Positions 25,706 through 34,743 of a DNA stretch of 64,000 bases are shown piece by piece. This DNA is from WRDF01 sp031552235 (GTDB lineage Bacteria > Bacteroidota > Bacteroidia > Bacteroidales > Rikenellaceae): assembly GCA_031552235.1 (NCBI GenBank), contig JAVBMR010000006.1, forward strand, positions 35,131 through 99,130, given 5' to 3'. A program made the translations under genes and the position numbers. The notes beneath the pieces are model-generated. The model did no database searches. It was not told the DNA's origin and saw only the letters and a program-made list of their open reading frames with translations. The stretch's first letter is position 1. Each line of letters begins with the position of its first letter.

Positions 25706-26710
25706 ATGATAGGCAGGAACGTTCGGAAAATATTCATATGCATAGCGGCGGCGTTGTCGGCAACGCCCGTCCTTGCCCAGCATTATATAGGTGTGCGCGG
25801 CGGCTGGGGCGGCGGTATGGGGCGGATCGAACCCAAGCCCGATGAAAAAGGTACGGTGTGGGGGCTTACCCACGGCGGCATATCGTGGAAATACTATTCG
25901 AAGGAGAGGTATGTGGGGGGCGTGCAGGCCGACCTTATGTTCATGCAGTACGGTTTCCGCAGCTACGATTTCGCCAACCTCCCCGATGGCAGCAACGAAA
26001 GGGCGGAACGCATATTCTACTACCAAAGGACAATCAACACGATAACCCTGCCGGTATACTGGCAGACAAGCGCGTACCTGTTCGCAAGGCAGATGAGGGT
26101 GTTCCTGAACCTCGGGGTCTCGCTTTCATACAACTACTCTTCCGACTTCGAGGAGTATAATTACATTACCGAAAGAAAGGTCAGCGGCGACTACGATATG
26201 ATACTCTCGCGCGACAATCCGCTTATGTATGGGTTGACGGGCGGCGTCGGCGCGGGATGGTCGTTCGACAGGCTCGAAGTGCTTTTCGAAACCCGATATT
26301 ATTTCGGCTACGGGGATGTTTACCGCAACCGCAACAGATACGAACTCAACCCTATACGTTCGCCGCTCGATAATATCCAGTTCTCGCTGGGGGTATACTG
26401 GCGGCTGGGAAAGGGAGGCATACTCTCGCCCCCAACCCCTAAAGTAGCGGCCAAAATGCGCGAAATGGAGGAGGCACGCAAAGAAAAGGAGATGGAGAAC
26501 AATCTGAAAAATCCGCAGAAACAGATCAGGGAATGGGACAGGGAGTTCGAAGAGACCATGCGCGAGGAGTCGTTGCGCCTCGATAAGGAAATAAAAACGA
26601 GCGCGGCCGAAATAGCGCACAACGCGCGGCAGCTGACGTCCTCATATTTGAAGGAAACATCCCTCAGGCTTCCGCTGGAAGGCATATCCCCGGCGGTGTC
26701 GGGCCAATAG
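25706..26710 (+). CDS. PorT-like outer-membrane beta-barrel protein
   Basis: 334 residues from ATG 25706, the first with a plausible signal peptide (VRKIFICIAAALSATPVLAQ, cleavage after Ala). The mature part alternates short amphipathic strands ending in aromatic residues (YIGVRGGWGGGMGRI, ISWKYYSKERYVGGVQADLMF), as in the small PorT-family barrels. After about residue 240 it departs from the barrel into a highly charged helical tail (EMEEARKEKEMENNLKNPQK), likely periplasmic or coiled-coil. It begins 7 bp after the Ig-like lipoprotein stop, so the two are co-transcribed and may form an outer-membrane pair. Confidence 0.75.
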   Translation: MIGRNVRKIFICIAAALSATPVLAQHYIGVRGGWGGGMGRIEPKPDEKGTVWGLTHGGISWKYYSKERYVGGVQADLMFMQYGFRSYDFANLPDGSNERAERIFYYQRTINTITLPVYWQTSAYLFARQMRVFLNLGVSLSYNYSSDFEEYNYITERKVSGDYDMILSRDNPLMYGLTGGVGAGWSFDRLEVLFETRYYFGYGDVYRNRNRYELNPIRSPLDNIQFSLGVYWRLGKGGILSPPTPKVAAKMREMEEARKEKEMENNLKNPQKQIREWDREFEETMREESLRLDKEIKTSAAEIAHNARQLTSSYLKETSLRLPLEGISPAVSGQ

Positions 26711-26763
26711 TAAGGGGTGGGCTGCTTGCCCGGCGGGCAAGGCTAAAAACATTATAAACAGCT

Positions 26764-27108
26764 ATGACAGAAGAAAGTACGAGGCAACAGAAGGTTGCCA
26801 GGCAGATACAGAAAGACATAAGCGACATACTCGCCAAGGAGGCCGCGGGCCTGCTCAAAGGGGTGCTGGTTACGGTTACAACCGTGAGGGTAAGCCCCGA
26901 CCTGAGCTTTGCAAAGGTATACATGAGCGTTTTCCCGTTCGACAAGGCCCCGCAGGCCATGAAAACGCTGGAAGAGAACAACTGGATGGTGCGCAAGGCC
27001 CTCGGCACGCGCATCAGGAACCAGCTGAGGATAGTCCCCGAGCTGGCGTTCGTCCTGGACGACTCGCTCGAATATATCGACAATATCGAAAACCTCCTGA
27101 AAGAATAA
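26764..27108 (+). CDS. rbfA: Ribosome-binding factor A
   Basis: 114 residues, normal length. RbfA assists late 16S rRNA processing of the 30S subunit and cold adaptation. It shows the family pattern: RQQKVARQIQKDISDIL at the start, VLVTVTTVRVSPDLSFAKVY in the KH-like core, and RIRNQLRIVPELAFVLDDSLEY at the end. It is followed 7 bp later by an FtsX-type permease, a neighbourhood seen in other Bacteroidota. Confidence 0.95.
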   Translation: MTEESTRQQKVARQIQKDISDILAKEAAGLLKGVLVTVTTVRVSPDLSFAKVYMSVFPFDKAPQAMKTLEENNWMVRKALGTRIRNQLRIVPELAFVLDDSLEYIDNIENLLKE

Positions 27109-27115
27109 GTTCCGA

Positions 27116-28336
27116 ATGCGGCGGCTCCAATTGCTTTTCGCGCGGCGGTACCTTTTTTCCCGCAAATCGCACTCGGTGATAAACACCATTTCCCGTGTGA
27201 GCGCGTTTGCCGTGGGGGTTCCCGTGGCCGCGATGGTCATACTGCTCTCCGTGTTCAACGGCTTCGAGGAGTTGGTGAAGGGCATGTTCCGCGATTTCGA
27301 TCCGGACATAGCCATCTCGGCCGCCGAGGGGAAAGTGTTTGATACCGGGAGCTTTGACCTCAACGCGCTGATGCGTGTCGAGGGAGTCGAAGAGGTTTCG
27401 TTCGTACTGGAGGACCAGGCCCTGCTCGAATACCGCGGACGGCAGCAGGTCGCTACGGTAAGGGGCGTGGATTCGCTGTACGGCCGTGTCGTGCCGATTG
27501 AGAAGATGGTGGTGGAAGGGGCCTACGATCTGGAATTCGGCGATATGGCACAGGCGTTGGTGGGGCAGGGAGTGGCCTATGGCCTGGGTGTCAGGACGGT
27601 ACTCTACGATCCGATAAAAATGTACGCACCGCGCAGGGGCAGTTTTTCGACCCTGCTCCCGATAGACGCATACCGTACCAAAGACGCGTTCCCGGCCGGG
27701 GTGTTCGCCCTCGACGCCGAAACCGACGGCCGGTATGTGATTGTTCCGCTCGATTTTGCACAGGCACTGTTCGACTATGAAGGCAGGGTTTCGGCGGCGA
27801 TGGTACGCACCGCTTCCGGGGCGGATGCCGACAAGGTCGCAGCAGCTGTCCGCTACGGATTGGGCGACGAATACAAGGTGCTGACACGCTACCAGCAGAA
27901 GGCATCGTTCTACCAGATAATGACCTACGAAAAGTGGGGCATATTCTTCATTATACTCATGGTGCTTGTCATCGCCTCGTTCTCGATAATAGGGTCGCTC
28001 GTGATGCTGATAATCGACAAGCGCAAGGACACCCGGACGATAATGAACATGGGCGGGAGCGTTAATTTCGTGCGCGGGATATTCGTGCGCGAGGGGATGA
28101 TGATATCGCTCCTCGGCGCAATAGGAGGGCTTGTCGTGGGTTTGCTTGTGTGTTGGGTGCAGATAACGTTCGGGTTGGTCACGATCCCGGCCGACACTTT
28201 CCTCGTCGACGCCTACCCGGTGGAGGTGCAGCCGCTCGATATTGTCACAATTATTGTATGTTTTACCGCGGTTAGCTATATTATTACTAAATTTACGGTC
28301 GGCCGGATGATCCCGCGGTCGGCGATAAGGATATGA
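27116..28336 (+). CDS. FtsX/LolE-type ABC transporter permease (lipoprotein release)
   Basis: 406 residues. One N-terminal membrane helix (about 33-53) is followed by a large periplasmic MacB-like domain (about 55-265) and three C-terminal helices (about 272-295, 320-345, 370-392), the FtsX layout. The sequence IIDKRKDTRTIMNMGGS near 299-315 is the coupling-helix region contacting the ATPase. Such permeases extract lipoproteins from the inner membrane for delivery to the outer membrane, fitting the lipoprotein genes on both sides. The partner ATPase gene is not in this window. The stop overlaps the next ATG. Confidence 0.87.
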   Translation: MRRLQLLFARRYLFSRKSHSVINTISRVSAFAVGVPVAAMVILLSVFNGFEELVKGMFRDFDPDIAISAAEGKVFDTGSFDLNALMRVEGVEEVSFVLEDQALLEYRGRQQVATVRGVDSLYGRVVPIEKMVVEGAYDLEFGDMAQALVGQGVAYGLGVRTVLYDPIKMYAPRRGSFSTLLPIDAYRTKDAFPAGVFALDAETDGRYVIVPLDFAQALFDYEGRVSAAMVRTASGADADKVAAAVRYGLGDEYKVLTRYQQKASFYQIMTYEKWGIFFIILMVLVIASFSIIGSLVMLIIDKRKDTRTIMNMGGSVNFVRGIFVREGMMISLLGAIGGLVVGLLVCWVQITFGLVTIPADTFLVDAYPVEVQPLDIVTIIVCFTAVSYIITKFTVGRMIPRSAIRI

Positions 28337-29220
28337 AAAGATTTTTCGGATACAGCATATTTGCATTGGCCGTCATGGTATTGATGGCAGGGTGCGGCAA
28401 GCCCAAAACCATCCCCGACGACAAACTCGAAAAAATATTCGACGAGATTTTCCTCGCCAACGCCTATTCCAACACGGTGGGCGACAGGGCTCAGATGGAT
28501 ACGGCCGACATATACCGCCCCATACTGAAAAAATACGGGTACAGGGTCCAGGACCTGACTTACACCATCGAGAACTACTCGAAGCGAAAGAGCAAGAGGA
28601 TCTCGGATGTGGTGGAATCCAGCATCCGGGGGCTTGAGAATACCGAAAGGTATTATGCCGAATTGGTCACGCAGCAGGACACGATAGAAGCCCGGGCGTT
28701 GAGGCTTTTCGCCAGGACGGTGTTCCGCGACACGACCCGGCGGCAGGTGTTCAGCCTCGACGACACGGCCAAACTGCGCATCGAGATCCCCGTCCGTCCG
28801 GGAACCTACCATGTCGAATTCGCCTACCTGATCGACAGCCTCGACCAGAACGGGCGGTCGGCATACATGTTCGAGATGCTCGACTCGGCACGCAGGATCA
28901 CAAATACACATGCAAGGGCGCTCGTTACGCGTGCCCCGGCCAATATTGCCGTCCCGGTCGAGGCCAGGCCCGGGGACAGGACGCTGCGCATCAAACTGGC
29001 GGGTTACGGCCCGATGATGAAACGGCCGCACGTCACCATCGATTCGATACGCGTGGTGTATAACCTCCCGGTGAAGGAGGCGCTCGACTCGATGACGATA
29101 TATTACCAGAACAGAATCATTACCTTTCCCCAATATGCAGACCGACCCGATACGACGTCTCGCGGCACATTGCGTGCTGACCCCCCGTGGCTTCCTGAAG
29201 GGGGGGATGATAACCCTTGA
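28333..29220 (+). CDS. DUF4296-type lipoprotein
   Basis: 295 residues with lipobox LMAGC (Cys21). The N-terminal third (IPDDKLEKIFDEIFLANAY, then ILKKYGYRVQDLTYTIENYS) matches the helical DUF4296 family, a Bacteroidota lipoprotein family of unknown function. The remaining part is a longer beta-rich extension ending in a Pro/Asp-rich tail. The start overlaps the permease gene by 4 nt. Its 3' end overlaps the amidohydrolase gene by 86 nt in another frame; the tail of this protein (after PQYADRPD) is thus probably not under strong structural constraint. Confidence 0.8.
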   Translation: MKRFFGYSIFALAVMVLMAGCGKPKTIPDDKLEKIFDEIFLANAYSNTVGDRAQMDTADIYRPILKKYGYRVQDLTYTIENYSKRKSKRISDVVESSIRGLENTERYYAELVTQQDTIEARALRLFARTVFRDTTRRQVFSLDDTAKLRIEIPVRPGTYHVEFAYLIDSLDQNGRSAYMFEMLDSARRITNTHARALVTRAPANIAVPVEARPGDRTLRIKLAGYGPMMKRPHVTIDSIRVVYNLPVKEALDSMTIYYQNRIITFPQYADRPDTTSRGTLRADPPWLPEGGDDNP

Positions 29221-30304
29221 CGCGCGCGGGACGGTACTTGAGGTTTCGGCGCCGCCGAACCTGAATTCGCTCCGGCAGGTCGAGTTTTACAGCGGCATCC
29301 TCATCCCGGGGATGGTCAACGCGCATACCCATCTCGAACTCTCATACCTGAAAGGCGTGATACCCGAGGGAGCCGGCTTCGCCGGGTTCGCGGCGGGGAT
29401 CAGGAACAACCGCGGCCGTTTTTCGCAGGAAGATATCGTGCAGGCCATCGACTACAACGACGCCCGCATGTGGGCCGACGGCGTGCAGGCCGCAGGCGAT
29501 ATATGCAACGACCGCAGCACGTTCGCGGCCAAAGCCGGGAGCCGTATCGTTTATCATTCGTTCGTGGAATTGTTCGGGTTGGACGCCGGCCGGGAAGAAG
29601 CCACGCGGGCAGAAGACCTCAGGGACGAGGCGGTTGCGGCAGGCCTGCGGGCTACGGTCACGCCGCACGCGACCTATTCCCTCAACGAAGAGAGCTTCCG
29701 GGCGGCTGTCGGCGACGGAGGAAATTCCCCGCTGTCCATACATTTCATGGAAAGCCCCGGCGAAACGGAACTTTTCGAGGGCCGTGGCGAAATGCAGGAA
29801 TGGTACGACAGAACAGGGTTCAGTACCGATTTCACTTCGGTTTACACCTCGCCTGCGGAGAGGGTCGTGAGGCTTGTGCCTGCCGACAGGAAGGTGCTGC
29901 TGGTGCATAACACGCTCATCGGGCAGCAGGAAATAGATATGCTCAGAGGGCATTTCGGCGACAACGCGACTTTCGTGCTGTGCCCGCGCTCGAACCGGTT
30001 CATCACGGGGCTGATGCCGCCCGTGGAGCTGCTTCGCGCCAATAAAGTCCGCATAGCGGTGGGTACCGACTCGCTGGCCTCGAATCACAGCCTTTCGATG
30101 TTGGACGAACTGAAGGCGCTGAAAGGCATACCGCTCGAAGAATCGCTCCGGTGGGCGACGATGAGGGGCGCCGAGGCGTTGGGGTTGGACGGGGTCATGG
30201 GGTCGTTCGAAAAAGGCAAGCGGCCGGGGGTCGTGTTGCTTACCGGGGTGGACTGGACGGACATTTCGCTTACCGACGAATCGGAAACACGGAGGCTCGT
30301 TTAA
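29135..30304 (+). CDS. Amidohydrolase (TrzN/SAH-deaminase-like metal-dependent hydrolase)
   Basis: 389 residues. The first metal site NAHTHLELSYL has His64 and His66, a further His is in IHFMESPGE near 200, and the metal aspartate is in GTDSLASNHSLSML near 309. These fit the adenosine/cytosine-type amidohydrolases that deaminate S-adenosylhomocysteine, methylthioadenosine or aminofutalosine, or dechlorinate triazines. The exact substrate cannot be told. The start at 29135 is kept despite the 86-nt overlap because RRLAAHCVLTPRGFLKGG is the family's conserved N-terminus; an internal ATG at 29207 would remove it. Confidence 0.82.
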   Translation: MQTDPIRRLAAHCVLTPRGFLKGGMITLDARGTVLEVSAPPNLNSLRQVEFYSGILIPGMVNAHTHLELSYLKGVIPEGAGFAGFAAGIRNNRGRFSQEDIVQAIDYNDARMWADGVQAAGDICNDRSTFAAKAGSRIVYHSFVELFGLDAGREEATRAEDLRDEAVAAGLRATVTPHATYSLNEESFRAAVGDGGNSPLSIHFMESPGETELFEGRGEMQEWYDRTGFSTDFTSVYTSPAERVVRLVPADRKVLLVHNTLIGQQEIDMLRGHFGDNATFVLCPRSNRFITGLMPPVELLRANKVRIAVGTDSLASNHSLSMLDELKALKGIPLEESLRWATMRGAEALGLDGVMGSFEKGKRPGVVLLTGVDWTDISLTDESETRRLV

Positions 30305-30336
30305 AAAAACGCCGGCCGTAAAAAATAAAAAAAGTA

Positions 30337-30367
30337 TTGCACCGTTTTGTATTTAGTGCTATCTTTA
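30337..30367 (+). promoter_or_regulatory. Promoter of the 30.4 kb lipoprotein gene
   Basis: TTG at 30337-30339 and TATCTTTA at 30360-30367, spacer 20 bp, in an AT-rich stretch 37 bp before the gene. Confidence 0.5.
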
Positions 30368-30404
30368 TACGCGTCTAAAGCGACAACTCAAATTTTAGGA
30401 CGAA

Positions 30405-31340
30405 ATGAAAAAATCTGCATTCTTAAAACTTACCCTCGCGCTTCCGGCATTGGCCCTGAGCCTGGCTTCGTGTTCGAATGAAAACGAGCCTTTCATAAAC
30501 AGCCAGATGGTAGCCAAGGTAATCCAGAAAGAGATCCCGGTGGAAGGAGGAAGTCCAAGCATGGTCTTTGTGCCGAATATCATAGGGCAGGCGGTCAGCA
30601 ACGGGCATATTATCAACCCCCGTATTACAAAAGACAACGTAACGGCAAGTTCGCTCAGGAACTTCACAGCCTACACGGGACATGCCGAAACATATATAGA
30701 CGATGCGGCTAATTACACGTCGACACTTCCGGCGCTGAACGGGGTATATTTTTTCTCCGCGGCCAGCGAGAGCGGAAATACGCTGACTATACAGACCGCC
30801 TGGAACTTCGAGGCAGGTATGGGGCAGGAATTCAGCCAGAGTTGGGGGGATGTCCCGGGAAGTACGTCCGAGAGCAGGATCGAAGTGTTCACATACGGCA
30901 GTGCCGCCAAAACCGACGGTAGTATGCCCAACTCTCCAGGAGAGATAGAACTGAAATTCAGGCCTTTTCCGGAAGAGGCGGCCAATATCAACTACTACAT
31001 GGTCATTATGAATAATGCGCAGACCGGGCAAGACCAGTACCGCCTCGAAAGGGAATGGTGGGGAGCGCTTCCCGGCGATACCGACTGGATACCCATCACC
31101 ATGACAATGGTTTATGACGATCCGCTCAATCCTACCGTAGGAAGAGAGGTGGGCTATTTGATCGTACCCGGGTATAACGATAGCAGGTTCGACGGAAAGA
31201 AAGTTTTCCTGGCCGCGGAGAAAGTGCATGGCAGCCATGGAGAAATGATAGTGACGCTGCTGTCGACCCCCAAGACCATAAATATTGAAAGGGGCGCATT
31301 CTCGGAAGATCCGGAACCGACCGAGCAGGATCCTGTGTAA
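30405..31340 (+). CDS. Hypothetical surface or periplasmic lipoprotein
   Basis: 311 residues. Signal peptide with lipobox SLASC (Cys24) followed by SNENEPF, an acidic start often seen in surface-exposed Bacteroidota lipoproteins. The mature part has aromatic and Gly/Ser-rich beta segments (NGVYFFSAASESGNTLTIQTAW near 105-127) and no recognised enzyme motif. It is monocistronic, with its own promoter and terminator. Codon use matches its neighbours. Function unknown. Confidence 0.75.
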   Translation: MKKSAFLKLTLALPALALSLASCSNENEPFINSQMVAKVIQKEIPVEGGSPSMVFVPNIIGQAVSNGHIINPRITKDNVTASSLRNFTAYTGHAETYIDDAANYTSTLPALNGVYFFSAASESGNTLTIQTAWNFEAGMGQEFSQSWGDVPGSTSESRIEVFTYGSAAKTDGSMPNSPGEIELKFRPFPEEAANINYYMVIMNNAQTGQDQYRLEREWWGALPGDTDWIPITMTMVYDDPLNPTVGREVGYLIVPGYNDSRFDGKKVFLAAEKVHGSHGEMIVTLLSTPKTINIERGAFSEDPEPTEQDPV

Positions 31341-31344
31341 TGCT

Positions 31345-31372
31345 AAAAACCACCCTTTAGGGTGGTTTTTTT
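31345..31372 (+). terminator. Intrinsic terminator after the 30.4 kb lipoprotein gene
   Basis: AAAACCACCC-TTTA-GGGTGGTTTT with a run of seven T, a few bases after the stop codon. Confidence 0.92.
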
Positions 31373-31404
31373 GTTTCGCCGTTTTTATTATCGGCCTATT
31401 ATGA

Positions 31405-31412
31405 TTAATTTT
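31405..31412 (+). promoter_or_regulatory. -7 promoter element of folE
   Basis: TAATTTTG, 21 bp before the ATG at 31434. It overlaps the two earlier in-frame ATG candidates and therefore decides the start. Confidence 0.55.
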
Positions 31413-31433
31413 GCGAGACCGAACAGATCCCCG

Positions 31434-32042
31434 ATGGAAGAATTGTACAATATGCAGGAACGCTTCTCGCCCGAGAAGATCGACGAACTCGCCGGGCATT
31501 ACCGCGAGATACTCAAGCTGCTGGGCGAAGACCCGGAGCGCGAGGGACTGCTTAAAACACCGGAAAGGGTGGCCAAGGCCATGGCATTCCTAACTAAAGG
31601 CGCCTGTCAGCAAGATCCCCAAGAGATAATCCTCTCGGCGAAATTCACCGAAGAATACAAGCAAATGGTACTGGTCAAGGATATCGACCTCTACTCGCTC
31701 TGCGAACATCACATGTTGCCGTTCTACGGAAAGGCGCACGTCGCGTATATACCGAACGGTTACATAACGGGGCTGTCGAAGATCGCGCGCGTGGTCGAGG
31801 CCTATGCCCGCCGCCTGCAGGTTCAGGAAAGGCTCACGGTGCAGATACGCGACTGTGTGCAGGAAGCGCTCAACCCCATGGGGGTCGCCGTCGTGATCGA
31901 GGCCAGCCACATGTGCATGCAGATGCGCGGCGTGCAGAAACAAAATTCGGTGACGACCACCTCGGCGTTTACCGGCGTGTTCCTCAAGCAGCAGCAAACG
32001 CGCGAGGAATTCATGCAGCTTATCGGAAGCAAGCTAAAATAA
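31434..32042 (+). CDS. folE: GTP cyclohydrolase I
   Basis: 202 residues from ATG 31434; earlier in-frame ATGs lie within or before the promoter. FolE converts GTP to dihydroneopterin triphosphate, the first step of folate and pterin synthesis. The zinc ligands are in LCEHHMLPF and in SHMCMQMRGV; DPEREGLLKTPERVAKAM and GLSKIARVVEAYARRLQVQERLT are other family blocks. With folK at 22.2 kb it shows de novo folate synthesis. The product may also feed queuosine. Confidence 0.97.
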   Translation: MEELYNMQERFSPEKIDELAGHYREILKLLGEDPEREGLLKTPERVAKAMAFLTKGACQQDPQEIILSAKFTEEYKQMVLVKDIDLYSLCEHHMLPFYGKAHVAYIPNGYITGLSKIARVVEAYARRLQVQERLTVQIRDCVQEALNPMGVAVVIEASHMCMQMRGVQKQNSVTTTSAFTGVFLKQQQTREEFMQLIGSKLK

Positions 32043-32066
32043 CATAAACCACCACATAAGACCTCT

Positions 32067-33488
32067 ATGAGCGGATTTTTCGGATGCGTTTCACGCCGCG
32101 ACTGCGTCGCCGACGTTTTCTACGGAACAGACTATCATTCACACCTGGGTACGAAAAGGGGCGGGATGGCGTTTTGCCAGGACGACAATTTCACACGCTC
32201 CATCCATTCGCTCGAAAACGCCTATTTCCGCAACAAGTTCGAACCCGATCTCCCGAAGTTCGAAGGATCGAGGATGGGTTTCGGGGTCATAAGCGACCTC
32301 GAATCGCAGCCTATCACGCTTACATCGCACCTCGGGCGATTTTCTGTGGTCACGATAGGCCGAATCGACAATATAGAAGAGCTTACGAAGGAGCTGCTCG
32401 ACCAAAGGGTCAATTTCGCCGAGCTGTCATCGTCGCAGATAAACGCCACCGAGCTTGTTGCCATACTCATATCCACCGGCGATTCGTTCAAGGAGGGTAT
32501 CGAGATCGTGCATAACAAGGTCAAAGGCTCGTGTTCGATGATGGTGCTCACGAAAGACGGCATATACGCCTCGCGCGACAAGTACGGCCGCACGCCCGTC
32601 ATCGTAGGCAAGAACACATACGGGTTCGCCATAGCCACCGAAAGCTCGGCGTTCGCCAACCTCGACTACATCACGTACATGGAGTTGGGTCCCGGCCAAA
32701 CGATGCTCGTCACGGCCGACGGCCTGCAGGAGGTAACATCTGCCGGAAAGAAAAAGCAGGTATGCTCGTTCATGTGGGTCTATTACGGCTACCCGTCTTC
32801 GTATTACGAGGGCGTCAACGTCGAGGCGTCGCGCTACCGCAACGGATGCGCCATGGCTGCCGCCGACCCCGAACTGACAGACGCCGACCTCGTGGCAGGT
32901 ATCCCGGATTCGGGGATAGCGCACGCCATAGGTTTCGCCAACTGCAAAAAGATACCTTACCAGCGCCCGTTCGTGAAGTACACGCCGACATGGCCCCGCA
33001 GTTTCATGCCGCAGAACCAGAACATGCGCGACCTGGTGGCCCGCATGAAGCTCATCCCCAACGAGGCGCTCATCAGGGACAACAACATGGTGCTTTGCGA
33101 CGACTCCATAGTTCGCGGGACACAACTCAAGGACAATATCGTGAAACTCGCCGAAGCCGGCGCGAAAGCCATACATATCCGCATCGCCTGCCCGCCGCTC
33201 GTGTACCCGTGCGTTTTCCTGAACTTCTCGACCTCGCGTTCGACGTTCGACCTGATAACGCGCCGTGTGATAAAATCGATCGAGGGGACGGAGGATTTTT
33301 CGGAAGAAATGCTGCAGGAATACGCCGACCCGGCCACCGAGCGTTACGCGAAGATGGTCGAGGCGATGCGCAAGATCATAGGCGCGGACACGCTCAAATT
33401 CCAAAAACTCGAAGACCTCGTCAGGGCGATAGGCCTTCCCAAAGAAGAGTTGTGTACGCACTGCTGGGATAATTCGAGCTATTTTTAG
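32067..33488 (+). CDS. Amidophosphoribosyltransferase-like protein lacking the N-terminal catalytic cysteine
   Basis: 473 residues with the PurF layout: N-terminal Ntn glutamine-amidotransferase domain (about 1-235) and C-terminal phosphoribosyltransferase domain with the PRPP loop VLCDDSIVRGTQ near 342-353. True PurF begins (after processing) with Cys of CGxxG; here it reads MSGFFGCVS, with Ser in the catalytic place. The nearby HSHLGTKRGGMAF block (PurF: HRGQDAAG-like) is altered too. I recall this as a Bacteroidota paralogue of PurF, usually annotated as amidophosphoribosyltransferase. Without the cysteine, glutamine hydrolysis is unlikely by the standard mechanism; it may use ammonia, have another role or regulate PurF. 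Confidence 0.82.
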   Translation: MSGFFGCVSRRDCVADVFYGTDYHSHLGTKRGGMAFCQDDNFTRSIHSLENAYFRNKFEPDLPKFEGSRMGFGVISDLESQPITLTSHLGRFSVVTIGRIDNIEELTKELLDQRVNFAELSSSQINATELVAILISTGDSFKEGIEIVHNKVKGSCSMMVLTKDGIYASRDKYGRTPVIVGKNTYGFAIATESSAFANLDYITYMELGPGQTMLVTADGLQEVTSAGKKKQVCSFMWVYYGYPSSYYEGVNVEASRYRNGCAMAAADPELTDADLVAGIPDSGIAHAIGFANCKKIPYQRPFVKYTPTWPRSFMPQNQNMRDLVARMKLIPNEALIRDNNMVLCDDSIVRGTQLKDNIVKLAEAGAKAIHIRIACPPLVYPCVFLNFSTSRSTFDLITRRVIKSIEGTEDFSEEMLQEYADPATERYAKMVEAMRKIIGADTLKFQKLEDLVRAIGLPKEELCTHCWDNSSYF

Positions 33489-33573
33489 ACGTCCGCCATC
33501 CCGAAGGGGCATCCGGATATCCGAAGCGGCCGCCCTGCCCGGACGGGGCCGTTAATATTTGACCCTTTTGCCA

Positions 33574-34668
33574 ATGAAGTTGATGTTTGTAATGATGTTC
33601 CTGGGTATAGCGGGCGTTAATTTTTATGTCCTCTACCGCGTATGGAACATGCTGCCCCAGATAATGTGGCTGCGCTGGGCCGCCGTGATAATCGGCATCC
33701 TTGCATTCGCCTCCCTTTCCGTCTGCATTCTGGCAGGGGATAATTTCCCGATATCCGTGACCACGGTATTGTATAAGACCGGCACGTCGTGGATATTCAT
33801 AGCATTCTACATGGCCATAGCGTTCCTCGTACTCGACCTGCTGAGGATTACCCACCTGCTGCCCGTCGGAAAGTTCATGTACGCAAGTTGGGCGGGGACG
33901 ATAGGCATGACGCTGGTCATGGCCGCCGTTTTTGTGGCGGCGAACATCAATTACCATAATAAGAAGCGTGTGGAGTTGTCATTCCACACCAAGGGAAAGT
34001 TTGAACCTCCGCTCAGGATAGTCGTCGCGAGCGACCTGCACCTGGGGTATGGGATAGGCAACAGGGAGCTGGCCCGTTGGGTGGAGATGATGAACGCCGA
34101 ATCGCCCGACATTATATTGATACCTGGCGATATTATCGACAACAGCGTGCGGCCGCTGGAGGAGACCGGGACCGCCGATGTGCTTCGGGGCTTGAAGGCC
34201 AGGTACGGGGTGTGGATGTCGCCGGGCAACCACGAATACATAGCGGGGATAGACAAGAGCATCGCTTTCCTGCGCAAAGCCGGAATAAATGTCCTGCGCG
34301 ACGAGGTCACGCTGATCGACAGCAGTTTGTATGTCGTCGGGCGCGACGACAAGACCAACCATAACCGAAAATACCTGCACGAACTGTTGGCCCCGCTGGA
34401 TAGCGCGAAGCCGGTAATAGTGCTCGACCATCAGCCTTCGAACCTCGACGAGGTCGGATCGGCCGGGGTGACGGTGCAGTTTTCCGGACACACCCACAGG
34501 GGGCAGGTCTGGCCTTTCTCGTGGATAACCGACGCCATGTATTCGAAATCGGCCGGATTGCTCGAAAAAGACAATACTTATGTTTACGTGAGTTCGGGGT
34601 TAGGCCTGTGGGGCGGCAAGTTCCGCATAGGCACCAAGAGCGAATATGTCGTCGTAGAGATGCAGTAG
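33574..34668 (+). CDS. Membrane-anchored metallophosphoesterase
   Basis: 364 residues from ATG 33574. Four N-terminal membrane helices (about 2-22, 32-54, 72-92, 105-125) anchor a calcineurin-like domain with its metal motifs: SDLHLG at 153-158, PGDIID near 189, GNHEY near 218, DHQP near 288 and GHTHRGQVWP near 303. It resembles YkuE/YaeI-type phosphodiesterases that act on lipid or cell-wall phosphoesters outside the inner membrane. The substrate is unknown. The gene stands alone between the PurF-like gene and the SLC13 transporter. Confidence 0.85.
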   Translation: MKLMFVMMFLGIAGVNFYVLYRVWNMLPQIMWLRWAAVIIGILAFASLSVCILAGDNFPISVTTVLYKTGTSWIFIAFYMAIAFLVLDLLRITHLLPVGKFMYASWAGTIGMTLVMAAVFVAANINYHNKKRVELSFHTKGKFEPPLRIVVASDLHLGYGIGNRELARWVEMMNAESPDIILIPGDIIDNSVRPLEETGTADVLRGLKARYGVWMSPGNHEYIAGIDKSIAFLRKAGINVLRDEVTLIDSSLYVVGRDDKTNHNRKYLHELLAPLDSAKPVIVLDHQPSNLDEVGSAGVTVQFSGHTHRGQVWPFSWITDAMYSKSAGLLEKDNTYVYVSSGLGLWGGKFRIGTKSEYVVVEMQ

Positions 34669-34743
34669 AAATAAAGGGAGGCAGGCGGGGTGCGCCGTTT
34701 TGGCCCGAAAAATGTGATTGATTAGAAAAACTAAAGATAATTT

